Notes: a model not told the origin generated them from the sequence alone. 64,000 nucleotides of DNA from Eubacterium sp. 1001713B170207_170306_E7 (GCF_015547515.1 NZ_JADMVE010000003.1:434001-498000); one strand, 5' to 3'. Positions 16,343-26,287 are shown, counted from the stretch's first letter. Numbers and translations: made by a program.

Positions 16343-16648
16343 ATGAAAATCCAGGAAGACATCAAAAAAGTAATTGAAGGTTCAGCGTTTGTAGTGATCG
16401 ATACAGTGGGGGAAAACAATCTTCCGCATCCGATTATCGCAGGTAAAGGGGAGGTTGGCGACGAGACCATCACCTTTGGGATTTACAAAATGGAAGTGAC
16501 CCAGAAAAATCTGCTGAGCAACCCGAAAGCCTGGGTACTGGCAGCGACCATGGACGGCGGCCCCAAGGGCTACCGCCTCGAGGGAACCGCTAAGGCAGAG
16601 GATAAACAACTTATTTTTACACCTGAAAAGGCCGAGGAATTGCTGTAA
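16343..16648 (+). CDS. Pyridoxamine 5'-phosphate oxidase-like flavin-binding protein
   Basis: 101 aa from ATG 16343; an ATG six bases earlier is too close to AGGAG. IKKVIEGSAFVVIDTVGENNLPHPI and the later KNLLSNPKAWVLAA fit the short split-barrel PPOX/FMN-binding fold of small flavoproteins. The enzyme is probably a flavin- or redox-linked reductase induced when HxlR is released. Shorter than typical PPOX proteins (about 130 aa), so it may lack a C-terminal segment. Confidence 0.8.
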   Translation: MKIQEDIKKVIEGSAFVVIDTVGENNLPHPIIAGKGEVGDETITFGIYKMEVTQKNLLSNPKAWVLAATMDGGPKGYRLEGTAKAEDKQLIFTPEKAEELL

Positions 16649-16667
16649 TCCTGTTCAGGAATAAAAT

Positions 16668-16706
16668 AAAAAAATCACAGGGCGGTGAGGCCCTGTGATT
16701 TTTTTG
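16668..16706. terminator. Bidirectional terminator
   Basis: AATCACAGGGC (16673-16683) pairs with 16690-16700. A-run before and T-run after, so it serves the convergent PPOX and ACT genes. Confidence 0.9.
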
Positions 16707-16720
16707 TCTGAAAAAGGTTT

Positions 16721-17158
16721 TTAGTCGACCTGATACACCTCTTCCTTTGGCAGGACGATGACGCCAGAGCTCTTGAGCACCTCGATGGCTTTTTCCTGAT
16801 CGCTGGTTTTCATGATCACCAGCGGCATGGCACTTTGATTGCGCATGACAAAGGAATAGACGTATTCCACATTGATGTCATTATCGGACAGGGTGTCAAA
16901 AATGCGGTACATGGCTCCGATACGGTCCTCAGGCTCAACGGCCAGCACATCGGTCATTTTGGCCACATGGCCGGCTTCCTTCAAAAGCTCAGCGGCTTTG
17001 TAGGGCTCGTTGACAACCAGACGGAGAATGCCGAACTCGGAGCTGTCAAAAACCGAGATGGCCCGGATATCAATTCCGGCGTCACAGATCACCTTGGTGA
17101 TGCTGGCGAGGTGTCCTTTTTTGTTTTCGATAAAAATGGATAATTGTTTAATTAACAT
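16721..17158 (-). CDS. ACT domain protein (PaaK partner)
   Basis: 145 aa with two ACT modules: MLIKQLSIFIENKKGHLASITKVICDAGIDIRAISVFD-type first half and GAMYRIFDTLSDNDINVEYVYSF in the second. Such double-ACT proteins are regularly encoded after phenylacetate-CoA ligase in Clostridia and archaea and are thought to bind an aromatic amino acid or its metabolite. It lies 11 bases downstream of the ligase gene on the same strand, so both are one operon. Confidence 0.88.
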   Translation of the reverse strand: MLIKQLSIFIENKKGHLASITKVICDAGIDIRAISVFDSSEFGILRLVVNEPYKAAELLKEAGHVAKMTDVLAVEPEDRIGAMYRIFDTLSDNDINVEYVYSFVMRNQSAMPLVIMKTSDQEKAIEVLKSSGVIVLPKEEVYQVD

Positions 17159-17169
17159 ATCGGGTCTCC

Positions 17170-18471
17170 TTATTTTTCGCCCCGAAGGTCGAGGACACGC
17201 TGGGCCTTTCCTTCGGAACGTTTTAAGCTCTTGGGTTCAACGAGGTGGATGGTTGGGTGGATTCCCAGAATGGTGTGCAGCTTGGTCTTGATTTCGGAGT
17301 AAAGCGCTTCCAGCTTGGTCACCGAATCCAGCAGGTCGTGGTCGACCACCTCCACATCAATCTCGATTTTATCCAGATACCCCTTCTTGCTCACGGTAAT
17401 CAGATAGTTGGAGCCAATGCCGTCAATGCTCAGCAGCACTTCCTCAATCTGAGACGGGAAGACATTGACGCCGCTGATGATGAGCATATCGTCGGTACGG
17501 CCTTCGATTTTAGCCATGCGGGCCGTGGTGCGGCCACAGGCGCAGGTGGTGTAGTCGAGATGGGTGATATCCTTGGTGCGGTAACGGATCAGCGGCAGGG
17601 CCTGCTTGGTGATGGGGGTGATGACCAGCTCGCCGGTTTCGCCCTCTGGCAGTACCTCCAGGGTGACCGGGTCAATGATTTCCGCGATAAAATGGTCCTC
17701 ATTGATGTGCATGCCGGTGAGCGCAGGGCACTCGCCGGAGACACCGGGCCCGATGAGCTCGCTCATCCCGTAGTTTTCAGTGGCGAACAGGCCAAAGGCC
17801 TCGTTGATCTTGGCGCGCATGGCCTCGGTGGAGCCCTCGCCGCCAAAACAGCCGACCCGCAGGTTTAAATCCACTGCCGGATCCAGGCCCATATCCTGGG
17901 CCACTTCGGCCAGGCGCAGCGCGTAGGATGGCGTGCCGATGAGGACGGTGGCGCCAAAATCCTTCATGATTTTTATCTGCTTCTGGGTATTGCCGCTGGA
18001 CATGGGCACGACCCCGGCGCCCACCTTTTCAAGGCCCTGGTGCAGGCCAAAAGCCCCGGTGAACAGGCCGTAGCCAAAGGATACATGGGCGGTATCCCGT
18101 TTTGTCACGCCGCCCATGGTAACCAGGCGGGCGATACATTCGGCCCAGGTTTCAAGATCCTTCCTGGTGTAGCCCACCACGGTGGGGTTGCCGGTGGTAC
18201 CGGAGGACGCGTGGTAGCGCACGATTTTTTCCTTAGGCACCGCGAACAGGCCAAAGGGATAGTTCATCCGCAGGTCCTCCTTGGTGGTGAAGGGGAGGAA
18301 ACGCAGATCCTCCAGAGAGCGGATATCCTCAGGCTTGATTTTATTGGCCTTAAACAGGTTTCGGTAGTAGGGCACATTTTTGTACACGTGCTTGAGTGTT
18401 TTTTTCAGACGTTTGAATTGAATTTCACGGATTTCTTCACGGGGCAGGGTTTCTTTTAATGACCAAATCAT
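17170..18471 (-). CDS. paaK: Phenylacetate--CoA ligase
   Basis: 433 aa, normal length. The AMP-binding loop SSGTTGNP is at residues 89-96, followed by YTRKDLETWAECIAR, FATENYGMSELIGPGV and the C-terminal AMP-binding_C domain with RTDDMLIISGVNVFPSQIEE. It activates phenylacetate or a related aryl acid to its CoA thioester with ATP. In Clostridia the same gene often lies by ACT or indolepyruvate oxidoreductase genes and handles aromatic amino-acid products; here only the ACT partner is adjacent. Confidence 0.92.
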   Translation of the reverse strand: MIWSLKETLPREEIREIQFKRLKKTLKHVYKNVPYYRNLFKANKIKPEDIRSLEDLRFLPFTTKEDLRMNYPFGLFAVPKEKIVRYHASSGTTGNPTVVGYTRKDLETWAECIARLVTMGGVTKRDTAHVSFGYGLFTGAFGLHQGLEKVGAGVVPMSSGNTQKQIKIMKDFGATVLIGTPSYALRLAEVAQDMGLDPAVDLNLRVGCFGGEGSTEAMRAKINEAFGLFATENYGMSELIGPGVSGECPALTGMHINEDHFIAEIIDPVTLEVLPEGETGELVITPITKQALPLIRYRTKDITHLDYTTCACGRTTARMAKIEGRTDDMLIISGVNVFPSQIEEVLLSIDGIGSNYLITVSKKGYLDKIEIDVEVVDHDLLDSVTKLEALYSEIKTKLHTILGIHPTIHLVEPKSLKRSEGKAQRVLDLRGEK

Positions 18472-18499
18472 ATTTATTTACTCCTCGATGTTTTATGCT

Positions 18500-20170
18500 C
18501 TATTTGCCGGGACGCCAGGAACTCTTGAGCGGCACCACCTGGTTAAAGACCGGATTTTCCGCGGTTGAATATTTGGGATCCACGGAGAAATAACCCTGGC
18601 GGACAAACTGGAATTTATCGTAAGGGGCGGCCTCCATTACACGCGGTTCGACCCAGGCGGTGATCTTCTGCAGCGAATCCGGGTTGATCTTATCGAGGAA
18701 GGTGTCGGCGTCAAAGCCTTCTTCGTCCTTGAGCAGCGGGTTCAGCATATGGACTTCGACCTGTTTCCCTTCGGCGGCAGATACCCAGTGGATGGTTCCC
18801 TTGACCTTGCGGCCTGTAAAACCAGAGCCGGATTTTGTCTCCGGATCATAGGTGCATTTCAGCTCGATGACCTCGCCGTCTGCATCCTTAACCACCTCAT
18901 TGCAGGTAATGAAGTATGCGCCTCTCAGGCGGACCTCGTTGCCCGGGAAGAGGCGGAAGTATTTCTTGACCGGAACCTCCATAAAGTCGGATTTCTCGAC
19001 ATAGATTTCACGGCCAAAGGGCATTTTGTGCATGCCCATTTCCGGTACATCCAGGTTGGTTTCAATTTCAAGCCATTCGATCTGGTCCTCGGGATAATTG
19101 GTAATGGTGACCTTGAGAGGGTCGAGCACAGCGTTGACACGCGGCGCCTTCAGCTTCAGGTCGTCACGGATAAAATGCTCCAGCATGGCGATGTCCACAG
19201 TGGAGTTGGCCTTGGCCACACCGATTTCCTCACAGAAGGCCTGGATGGCCTCCGGGGTGTAACCACGGCGGCGCATACCAGAGATGGTCGCCAGCCTCGG
19301 GTCGTCCCAGCCGTCCACGATGCCCTCGTCCACCAGCCTTTTCAGGTAGCGCTTGCCCATGATGGTGCCGGACAGGTTCAGCTTGGCAAACTCGATCTGG
19401 CGGGGATGCTCAGCCTTAAAATCGTCCAGGTTGGCCAGAACCCAGTCGTAGAAAGGACGGTGGTCTTCAAACTCCAGGGTGCACAGGGAATGGGTGATGC
19501 CCTCGATGGCGTCCTCCACCGGATGGGCAAAGTCGTACATGGGGTAGATGTACCAGTCCTCATCGGTGTTGGGGTGCTTGGTGTGCAGGATGCGGTAAAT
19601 GACTGGGTCCCGCATGTTCATATTCGGGCTGCCCATGTCGATTTTAGCGCGGAGCACCTTGACGCCCTCTTCAAATTCGCCGGCCTTCATTTTTTCAAAA
19701 AGCTCGAGGTTTTCGGATACAGAGCGGTTGCGGTAAGGGCTCTCTTTGCCAGGCTCCTTGAGGGTGCCCCGGTACTCACGGATCTGGTCGGCGTTCAGGT
19801 CATCCACAAAGGCCAGCCCCTTTTTAATAAGCTCCACCGCGTAATCCGCCATTTTGGAAAAATAGCTGGACGCAAAGTAGAGGCGGTCCTCCCAGTCAAT
19901 GCCCAGCCAGGATAAATCCTCCTTGATTGAGTTGACGTACTCAATGTCTTCCTTGACCGGGTTGGTATCGTCAAAACGCAGGTTGAACTTTCCGTTGTAC
20001 TTTTTGGCAACGCGGTAGTTCAGCAAAGAGGCCTTGGCGTGGCCGATATGTAAATAGCCATTGGGTTCGGGTGGAAAACGCGTATGCACACGCTCGTTGG
20101 TATACACATGGTTTTTGTTATCCTCATCAATGGCGTTGATAATAAAATTGGTTTTTTCGTTTGTCTCCAT
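18500..20170 (-). CDS. glnS: Glutamine--tRNA ligase
   Basis: 556 aa, standard length. The class I HIGH motif is at residues 41-44 ([13 protein letters not shown]), the KMSKS-equivalent is [11 protein letters not shown], and the C-terminal anticodon-binding beta barrels are complete. It charges tRNA-Gln. Having GlnRS rather than relying only on the amidotransferase route is less common in Firmicutes but seen in several Clostridia. It is upstream of paaK on the same strand by 28 bases and may be cotranscribed. Confidence 0.96.
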   Translation of the reverse strand: METNEKTNFIINAIDEDNKNHVYTNERVHTRFPPEPNGYLHIGHAKASLLNYRVAKKYNGKFNLRFDDTNPVKEDIEYVNSIKEDLSWLGIDWEDRLYFASSYFSKMADYAVELIKKGLAFVDDLNADQIREYRGTLKEPGKESPYRNRSVSENLELFEKMKAGEFEEGVKVLRAKIDMGSPNMNMRDPVIYRILHTKHPNTDEDWYIYPMYDFAHPVEDAIEGITHSLCTLEFEDHRPFYDWVLANLDDFKAEHPRQIEFAKLNLSGTIMGKRYLKRLVDEGIVDGWDDPRLATISGMRRRGYTPEAIQAFCEEIGVAKANSTVDIAMLEHFIRDDLKLKAPRVNAVLDPLKVTITNYPEDQIEWLEIETNLDVPEMGMHKMPFGREIYVEKSDFMEVPVKKYFRLFPGNEVRLRGAYFITCNEVVKDADGEVIELKCTYDPETKSGSGFTGRKVKGTIHWVSAAEGKQVEVHMLNPLLKDEEGFDADTFLDKINPDSLQKITAWVEPRVMEAAPYDKFQFVRQGYFSVDPKYSTAENPVFNQVVPLKSSWRPGK

Positions 20171-20326
20171 CTATTCTCTCCTGTTATAATGCTTGATTTT
20201 TATACTTCCTAAAATAATATCATAAAATCAGCCAAAAGCCTATAGTTAAGATGGATATTATGGGAGAAATTGCGGCGTTTTACGGCTTTTAAAAAACGTA
20301 AAATACAGAAATTTCAAAATTTAGTC

Positions 20327-20386
20327 TTGACAAACCAAATTAAAGGCAATATAATTTGAGCATACTCAAATTTAATCGTGCTCAAA
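20327..20386 (+). promoter_or_regulatory. Strong promoter with TetR-type operator
   Basis: TTGACA (20327) and TATAAT (20350) with exact 17-base spacing. Overlapping the start region, TTTGAGCA (20355-20362) is inverted at 20379-20386, and inside it TTTGAG/CTCAAA forms a tighter dyad (20355-20370). The octamer TTTGAGTA from this site recurs at 23760-23767, next to the start of the tetR gene at 23.1 kb. Confidence 0.75.
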
Positions 20387-20469
20387 TAATGAGAAGGAGT
20401 AAAAAAGTGTGTTTTATGGGAGAGCAGGGGTTAAAAGCAGTAAATCAGATGTTTTAAGGAGAGGTTGTT

Positions 20470-21678
20470 ATGTCAGTGGAAATGTCACAGTCTAAGAAAA
20501 CGTTGGCAGTCATCGCGATTATGGCCACAGCGATTGCCGTTATGGCGGACCTGGCCATTAATCCTGTAATTGGTCTGTTGTACCAGGCCTATCCGGATTC
20601 AATGGGCTATATCAATTATTTTATTTCGGGGCCAATGCTCATCGTGGTCATTGCGTCGCTGCTCACCGGCGTGGTGCTGAAAAAGGTGAACAAGCGGACG
20701 GTTATGATCGCAGGGGGCGTTATCTTTGCTGTTGGCGCCGTGGCCGGTGTTTTAGTCGATGATTTTTTATACATGTGCATCATGCGGACCCTGGTGGGGA
20801 TTGGTTCGGGGGTGGTTAATGTTGTAGCCGTTGCCCTGATCGCGGATCTTTATGAGGATGAGACAAAAAGGGCGAAGATTACGGGCTACTACAACGCGGC
20901 GCTGAGCCTTGTGGGTGTTATCTTCAGCTATGTGGCCGGTATTCTGGCCGCCAGCGGCGCGTGGCAGAATGTCTTTAAAATTTACTGGTCAGCGGTACCG
21001 ATGGTGCTTCTGCTGGTCTTATTTATTCCCAGTATCCGGCCGGAAAGCCAGAGTGTGGAGCAGGCCGGGGGAAAGGGTGAAAGAGAAGCCCTTGGCTGGC
21101 GCTTTTGGTGGATGAGCTTTGGCTGGTTTGTCATGAATGTGGTATTGGGCGGCACGGTTCTTTATTACCTGTCCTCCTACATTATGGAAAACGGTATCGG
21201 CGGGACAGAGCTGGCGGGGATTTCGGCCTCGGTTAAATCCCTGGCCGGGTTTGTGCTCTGCCTGGGCTTTGGCTTTGTCTACAGCAGGCTGAAGCGTCAG
21301 ACCATCACAGTCTGCTATCTTGTAGCCGCGCTGTCGCTGTTTATTCTGATTCTTTTCCCATCTGTGGCGACCGTGCTGGTGGTGGGGACCATCGGGGGCT
21401 GTACCTATAAGTACGCTTTTTCATACGCTTACGCCCAGGGCTTTGCGATTGTACCAAAGTCTCGTTACGACGATTCGGTATCCATTTCGACCGCGGTTTA
21501 CGGCATCGGCTCCTTTGTGAGCACCTACTACGCCACCTGGCTGACACAGCTCATGCATACCGATTCCTTCGTAAAGACATGGATTATTTCAGCCGTCATA
21601 CTGGCCGTGCTCTTTGTGGCCGAAATATTTGTATCGGCCATTGAGAAGAAAAGCTTCCCGGAAAGCAGTAAAGCGTAA
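20470..21678 (+). CDS. MFS transporter
   Basis: 402 aa, twelve hydrophobic segments. AIMATAIAVMADLAINPVIG opens helix 1 and IADLYEDETKRAKITGYYNA is the cytoplasmic loop that also appears almost identically in the MFS gene at 23.9 kb (IAELYIDERVRAKHMGYYNA), so the two are paralogues. RBS is AAGGAGAGG. It precedes a UroD-type methyltransferase gene; together they likely import a methylated compound and demethylate it (inference). Confidence 0.88.
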   Translation: MSVEMSQSKKTLAVIAIMATAIAVMADLAINPVIGLLYQAYPDSMGYINYFISGPMLIVVIASLLTGVVLKKVNKRTVMIAGGVIFAVGAVAGVLVDDFLYMCIMRTLVGIGSGVVNVVAVALIADLYEDETKRAKITGYYNAALSLVGVIFSYVAGILAASGAWQNVFKIYWSAVPMVLLLVLFIPSIRPESQSVEQAGGKGEREALGWRFWWMSFGWFVMNVVLGGTVLYYLSSYIMENGIGGTELAGISASVKSLAGFVLCLGFGFVYSRLKRQTITVCYLVAALSLFILILFPSVATVLVVGTIGGCTYKYAFSYAYAQGFAIVPKSRYDDSVSISTAVYGIGSFVSTYYATWLTQLMHTDSFVKTWIISAVILAVLFVAEIFVSAIEKKSFPESSKA

Positions 21679-21715
21679 AAACAGCGCATTAACAAAAAAA
21701 GGAGAGTAAAAATAA

Positions 21716-23089
21716 ATGAACGATAACGTTAAAAAAATTTGCGACGAACGCACACAGAATATTAAAGATGTCTTTGACAATAAAATCCCGAAACGGGTGC
21801 CCATTTCAGTCAGTCTGCCGTTAACCGCAGTGGCGGATTATGGAAAGGTTGACCGGAAGGCCGCCTACTGGGACCCTTCACTGCTGGAGCCGGCCGCGGA
21901 GGAGCTGTGCGAAAGGATCCCGACCGATACCTGTATTTACGCGGGATCTGTCTACGCGCCTTATTCCTCCCAGACACTGGACGCCAAAAACAAGCTCATG
22001 TCCAACACCGGCATCATGCAGCACCCCAACACCGAGTGTATGCGGCCCGATGAGTATCCTGAGCTCATTGCAGACCCCTATGCCTTCTTAATTGACAAAT
22101 GTGTTCCACGGCTCTATAAAAACCTTAATGTGGAGGAAAGCAAGGGAAAGGTCCTGTTTTCACTGTATGAGGAGATGATCCTGGAGGGGGACTACTACGC
22201 CCGGACAGGGTCCATGGTGCAGAGGCTCAACGAAAAATACGGCTATCCGTCAGATGTGGGCATCCAGGGCTTTGGCCGCGCCCCGATGGACTGGATCGGG
22301 GATCAGCTCAGAAGCTTTTCAGGCATCTGCATGGATGTCCGGAGACACCGGAAGGAGCTGGCAGAGGCCCTGGACGCCATCTATCCCATGATGTATAAAA
22401 TGGGGAAATGCACAGACAGCCGCCAGATCAGCCGTTATAACCCAACCATGTACCAGCTGCACATGGCCACCTATATCCGGGAAAAGGATTTTGCAGAGGT
22501 CTGGCTGCCCTCATGGAAACGGCTGGTAACGGATTACGCGTCCCTTGGCATGCGGTGCGGCGCGTTTTTGGAGCATGACTGGACAAGGCTGCTGGACTAC
22601 CTGTACGAGCTGCCCACAGGCATGTACTTTACCTTTGAGCTGACCGATCCTGAGGAAATCAAGAAAAAGCTGGGTAAAAAATTTGTTTTGGGCGGCGGAT
22701 TCCCGCTCAACCACCTTTTAACCTGCACCAGACAGGAGGTGGTCGATAAGACAAAGGCCTGGCTGGACATTATGGCCCCCGGCGGCCAGTACATTTTCGG
22801 CTTTGACAAGGACCCCATGACACTGGCCGATATCAAGCTCGAAAACCTGATCGCAGTCTGCGAAACCGTGCGGGATTACGGCGTATATGAAAATGCCGGA
22901 ACCGCCACGGGTGAGGTCTTTAAAAAGGAAGACTATCACCATTCAGAGGTTCCGGCATTTAAAAGCCGCTATTACCAGAGCTGGGACGACTATGTGAAAT
23001 ATTACCCCAATACGCCGGATAACGCCAGACCGTTGGTAATGGCAGCCCAGGACGCTGTGTTTGAAAAATTCTTCTATATGAGCTGCTAG
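21716..23089 (+). CDS. UroD-fold methyltransferase-like protein
   Basis: 457 aa. The C-terminal two thirds follow the uroporphyrinogen decarboxylase-like barrel used by corrinoid methyltransferases (MtaA/MtbA and O-demethylase types): FGRAPMDWIGDQLRSFSGI, MRCGAFLEHDWTRLLDYL, KKFVLGGGFPLNHLLTC, PGGQYIFGFDKDPMTLADI. Such enzymes move a methyl group to or from a corrinoid protein. No corrinoid protein gene is adjacent. RBS is AAAGGAGAG. Substrate is unknown; aromatic O-demethylation is a plausible role in an acetogen. Confidence 0.82.
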   Translation: MNDNVKKICDERTQNIKDVFDNKIPKRVPISVSLPLTAVADYGKVDRKAAYWDPSLLEPAAEELCERIPTDTCIYAGSVYAPYSSQTLDAKNKLMSNTGIMQHPNTECMRPDEYPELIADPYAFLIDKCVPRLYKNLNVEESKGKVLFSLYEEMILEGDYYARTGSMVQRLNEKYGYPSDVGIQGFGRAPMDWIGDQLRSFSGICMDVRRHRKELAEALDAIYPMMYKMGKCTDSRQISRYNPTMYQLHMATYIREKDFAEVWLPSWKRLVTDYASLGMRCGAFLEHDWTRLLDYLYELPTGMYFTFELTDPEEIKKKLGKKFVLGGGFPLNHLLTCTRQEVVDKTKAWLDIMAPGGQYIFGFDKDPMTLADIKLENLIAVCETVRDYGVYENAGTATGEVFKKEDYHHSEVPAFKSRYYQSWDDYVKYYPNTPDNARPLVMAAQDAVFEKFFYMSC

Positions 23090-23760
23090 TCCTGTGCCGG
23101 AGGACAGGGCGCGATGGAGAGCTCGAAATCCTCGGATACCCGGATCTCCAGCGTGCCTAAGTCCTCATAAACACGGGCTAAGCGCCGGGAAAAATCCGCC
23201 TTTTCAAGAAAAGAATAGTGCAGTTCAAGATAGTAATTGAAAATTTCGTCAAAGGTCAGCCGGTCGATATCCCGGTCAATATAGGATTCCAGATACCCGT
23301 CCATCCCAATCATGGCGGCAAAGTAAAACAGGGCCTTCTGCTCACTCATGTATTCCTTGGCCACCAGAAAGGGCTCCGAATAGCTGTAGACAAAGCGGGA
23401 CAGCTCCTTGTCGTAGGCACGCTGTGTGCAGACCTCGGCCGAGAAGCGCCGGTAATTGGCGTTGTCATAGAGCAGGCGTAAATGCATGCCCAGAGCCAGC
23501 ATGCGCTGCTGTGTCAGGTCGCTGTCAGGAAACAGGGCCTTGGACTCGTTTGACAGGGTCTCCATAAGCTCCTGGTAGATCAGCAGGGCGATGTTAATCT
23601 TACTTTTAAAATGGTAGGAGACAGAGCCGGGGTTTGTGCCGGTCGCCTTGCAGATACCGGCAAAGGTTACAGACGCGAAGCCCTTTTCATAAAACAGGTG
23701 CCTGCAGGTGGTTAAAATCTTCTTTCGGGTTGAAATGCCATTCTTGTTTTCTGTTGCCAT
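23086..23760 (-). CDS. TetR/AcrR-family regulator
   Basis: 224 aa from the ATG at 23760, preceded by GGAGAC; the frame extends upstream without a site. KKILTTCRHLFYEKGFASVTF, then ICKATGTNPGSVSYHFKSKINI is the TetR HTH. The C-terminal ligand domain is unassigned. It converges with the UroD gene (4-base overlap) and probably regulates the MFS/UroD pair: its start region carries TTTGAGTA, which also occurs in the palindromic operator at 20.36 kb. Confidence 0.88.
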   Translation of the reverse strand: MATENKNGISTRKKILTTCRHLFYEKGFASVTFAGICKATGTNPGSVSYHFKSKINIALLIYQELMETLSNESKALFPDSDLTQQRMLALGMHLRLLYDNANYRRFSAEVCTQRAYDKELSRFVYSYSEPFLVAKEYMSEQKALFYFAAMIGMDGYLESYIDRDIDRLTFDEIFNYYLELHYSFLEKADFSRRLARVYEDLGTLEIRVSEDFELSIAPCPPAQD

Positions 23761-23891
23761 TTTGAGTACGTCTCCTTTTTTAATCACGGTCAAATAAATG
23801 TGTAACATTATGATAACACAAAACACACCGGGTTTAAAACAGGAGAATCATTTTATTTAAAGGATGAAGCATCCAGAATCAGAGGTCTGTC

Positions 23892-25115
23892 ATGTTAGAG
23901 GCATTATCCAAAACCAAAAAGCTTTTGGCCTATATCAGTATTCTGACCACCTCCTTCGCGGTGATGTACACCACTATTTTTCAGGTGATCAATTATAATA
24001 TCTACGCGGCCTTTCCAGACCAGACCGTCGCGGTCAGCTTTTTTATCTCCGGCCCATACATTGTCATCATGTGTGTGTCCTTTGTCTCACCGGCCATCTA
24101 CAACCGGACAAACCGAAAAAAAGCCCTGCTGCTCGCCTGTGTGATCTTTACGGTCTCGGCCCTGCTTTTTACCCGCCAGGTCAGTATCTACGGACTGATT
24201 GCGGTTAACCTGCTGTGCGGGGCCGTCTCCGCCTATATTAACGTGGCGGCAGTTACAATGATTGCGGAGCTCTATATCGATGAGCGGGTCCGGGCAAAAC
24301 ACATGGGATATTACAATGCCGCCATGGCGGCGGTGGGCTCCCTTTTTTCGGTAGCGGCAGGTTATCTGGCCCAGCGGTCCTGGCTTGGCGCCTTTAATGT
24401 TTACTGGTCCGCGGCGCTCATGACCCTGATGGTAGCTCTGTTTATCCCGGGACTGCCCGGCACGCTCCTTGATAAAGAAAGCAATAAAAAGGACAGGCGC
24501 CCGGGCAGCGCCAGACTGGGCCCGAGATTCTGGGGAATGCTGCTTAACTTCATCGTGCTGGGCATCACCTACTTTGTTCCGGGGTTTTTTCTGTCTCTGT
24601 ATATTGTGGAGCATGGCCTGGGAGATGTGAGCTATGCGGGGATCGCCCTTTCGGTCGATACCCTGGGCGGCGCGGTTTTTGCTTTCTTTTTTGACCGGAC
24701 CTATAGAAAGCTCGGAAGCTATACCTCGGTTGCCTCAGACCTTTTGATGTCCGCGGTGCTTTTGGTTTTGTACCTTTTTCCAAACCGATTTTTGCTGATC
24801 ATCATGGTCACCCTGATGGGCGGGTCCTACATGACGTCCATCTCCTATGTCTATCAGGAGACGACTGAGGTGGTGCCCCCGGCATGTGTGCCCCGCGCCA
24901 TGGGAATCGTGGTGGGGGTTCAGTACATTGCCACCTTTCTGGCGGCCTATATCACCACCGGGCTGATGAAGCTTCTGAATACCGCCGAGCTGACGCCAAT
25001 TTTGATCTTTCCCGTCGTATGGATACTGGTTTTTGCTTTGGCCGAGTACCGCAGCATCAGACGGTACCAGGCCTCTGGACCGAAGGACACGCCCGGGCCG
25101 GCAGATTCGATATGA
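23892..25115 (+). CDS. MFS transporter (paralogue of the 20.5 kb gene)
   Basis: 407 aa, twelve hydrophobic segments. It starts MLEALSKTKKLLAYISILTT. The loop IAELYIDERVRAKHMGYYNA and the following helix AMAAVGSLFSVAAGYLA align with the first MFS protein of the cluster. It is divergent from the tetR gene with 130 bases between the starts. Probably regulated by that TetR and carrying a related small substrate. The substrate is not deducible. Confidence 0.86.
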   Translation: MLEALSKTKKLLAYISILTTSFAVMYTTIFQVINYNIYAAFPDQTVAVSFFISGPYIVIMCVSFVSPAIYNRTNRKKALLLACVIFTVSALLFTRQVSIYGLIAVNLLCGAVSAYINVAAVTMIAELYIDERVRAKHMGYYNAAMAAVGSLFSVAAGYLAQRSWLGAFNVYWSAALMTLMVALFIPGLPGTLLDKESNKKDRRPGSARLGPRFWGMLLNFIVLGITYFVPGFFLSLYIVEHGLGDVSYAGIALSVDTLGGAVFAFFFDRTYRKLGSYTSVASDLLMSAVLLVLYLFPNRFLLIIMVTLMGGSYMTSISYVYQETTEVVPPACVPRAMGIVVGVQYIATFLAAYITTGLMKLLNTAELTPILIFPVVWILVFALAEYRSIRRYQASGPKDTPGPADSI

Positions 25116-25180
25116 AAGTTTTAAAGTGCGGGGCGCTGTGTTATAATATTCCTGAAAAACAAATCAGGAGGAGTACCATC

Positions 25181-25429
25181 ATGAGCTGCAACACATGTCA
25201 AACACCCGAAACCACCGAAGAACGGATCTGCCGGAAGGATAAAAACGAGCAGGGCTGTACCTGTACCGAATTTGGCTGCAAACAGCACGGCTATTGCTGT
25301 GAGTGCATCGCCAAGCACCGCGGCCGGGGACAGATACCAGGCTGCCTGTTTTCCGAGGAGGGCGAAAAGCTTCACGACAGAAGCCTGGAAGCTTTTTTAG
25401 AGGATGTAAAACGAAGACAGCAGGCTTAG
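25181..25429 (+). CDS. DUF6485-family cysteine-rich small protein
   Basis: 82 aa from ATG 25181 after AGGAGGAG. Cysteines follow a metal-binding spacing: CNTC near the start, GCTCTEFGCKQHGYCCECIAKH in the middle, and GCLFSEEGEKLHDRS. It matches my memory of DUF6485, small proteins found widely in Clostridia and likely to bind zinc or iron. A -10-like TATAAT lies at 25142. Function unknown. It ends before a terminator. Confidence 0.78.
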   Translation: MSCNTCQTPETTEERICRKDKNEQGCTCTEFGCKQHGYCCECIAKHRGRGQIPGCLFSEEGEKLHDRSLEAFLEDVKRRQQA

Positions 25430-25444
25430 CGCCGCACAGGAAAA

Positions 25445-25482
25445 AGACAGACGATTCTGAAATAACAGGATCGTCTGTTTTT
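25445..25482 (+). terminator. Intrinsic terminator
   Basis: ACAGACGAT (25447-25455) pairs with 25470-25478 and is followed by TTTT. Ends the DUF6485 gene. Confidence 0.8.
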
Positions 25483-25622
25483 AATGTCACGAGGATAAAC
25501 CGCTATATTTCGGCCTCAGATGGGCATGGTGAAAATCTGCTTTTTATTGCGGATTTTTGCTGAAATTCTCTGGCGCAAGGTGTATAATAGACGAGGAAAA
25601 CTGACAGAATGAGGTGGAATGG

Positions 25623-26276
25623 ATGGATTTTAAATTTGAAACAGAGCTGGGGGGCAAAAAAGCAGTGTTTGAACTTCGTACAGCCCCTTTAACCGATGAG
25701 GATGCCGCCAAAAAAACCACATTGCGCGGCTATAAATGCGATCAGGTCATGGTCAACGGTGAAGCCCTGAAGAATCCGGCTTTTATCAGCTGTTATGCCG
25801 AGACCAATAAAAAAGAAGGCCCCGCGCTGTGCTTTAAGTTTGGCATGGCCAAGTGGATGGAGGAACAGTTCGGCATTGAAAATAAACCGGGACAGGCGCT
25901 CTATGTCAACATTCCAGAGCGCCATCAGGCAGCTTATCTGGAGCGGCTTGAGGGCTTAGACCAGGAAATTGAGAAGCTTCAGGCCGAGGCCGAAAAGCGC
26001 CGGGATGAGAATGATAAAAATGTGCGGGATGATGATATCATTGAGTTGTCCTACAGCCCCCGTTTTGTGGGCGTCCGCTATCCCTTTGATTCGAACCGGG
26101 AAAAGGCCGAGTCTAAAATATGGTCCCAGTTTGATGGAAATCTGGATCTGGACGACTGGATAGAGGTACATCTGGAGCCATACTGTGTGGGGCTGGGCTG
26201 CGGCTGTTCTAAAAAATACCGGGTACCCTACCGGGAATACGCTGTGCTGCTGGATGAATACAAGGCACAGCTGTAG
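25623..26276 (+). CDS. Conserved hypothetical protein with coiled coil and CGC motif
   Basis: 217 aa from ATG 25623, five bases after GAGGTGG; a GTG nine bases earlier is inside that site. Residues about 100-140 form a coiled coil (QEIEKLQAEAEKRRDENDKN). The C-terminus holds GLGCGCSKKYRVPY. A TATAAT at 25582 may be its -10. I do not recognise the family. It stands alone between two terminators. Confidence 0.7.
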   Translation: MDFKFETELGGKKAVFELRTAPLTDEDAAKKTTLRGYKCDQVMVNGEALKNPAFISCYAETNKKEGPALCFKFGMAKWMEEQFGIENKPGQALYVNIPERHQAAYLERLEGLDQEIEKLQAEAEKRRDENDKNVRDDDIIELSYSPRFVGVRYPFDSNREKAESKIWSQFDGNLDLDDWIEVHLEPYCVGLGCGCSKKYRVPYREYAVLLDEYKAQL

Positions 26277-26287
26277 AAGGACTAAAG

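Noticed and set aside
17245-17868. A 207-codon frame antisense to paaK
   Set aside because: Shadow of the GC-rich paaK gene on the other strand; no family features.
18749-19915. A 388-codon open frame antisense to glnS
   Set aside because: It mirrors the codon periodicity of the clear glutaminyl-tRNA synthetase gene, with no ribosome site and no recognisable protein pattern.
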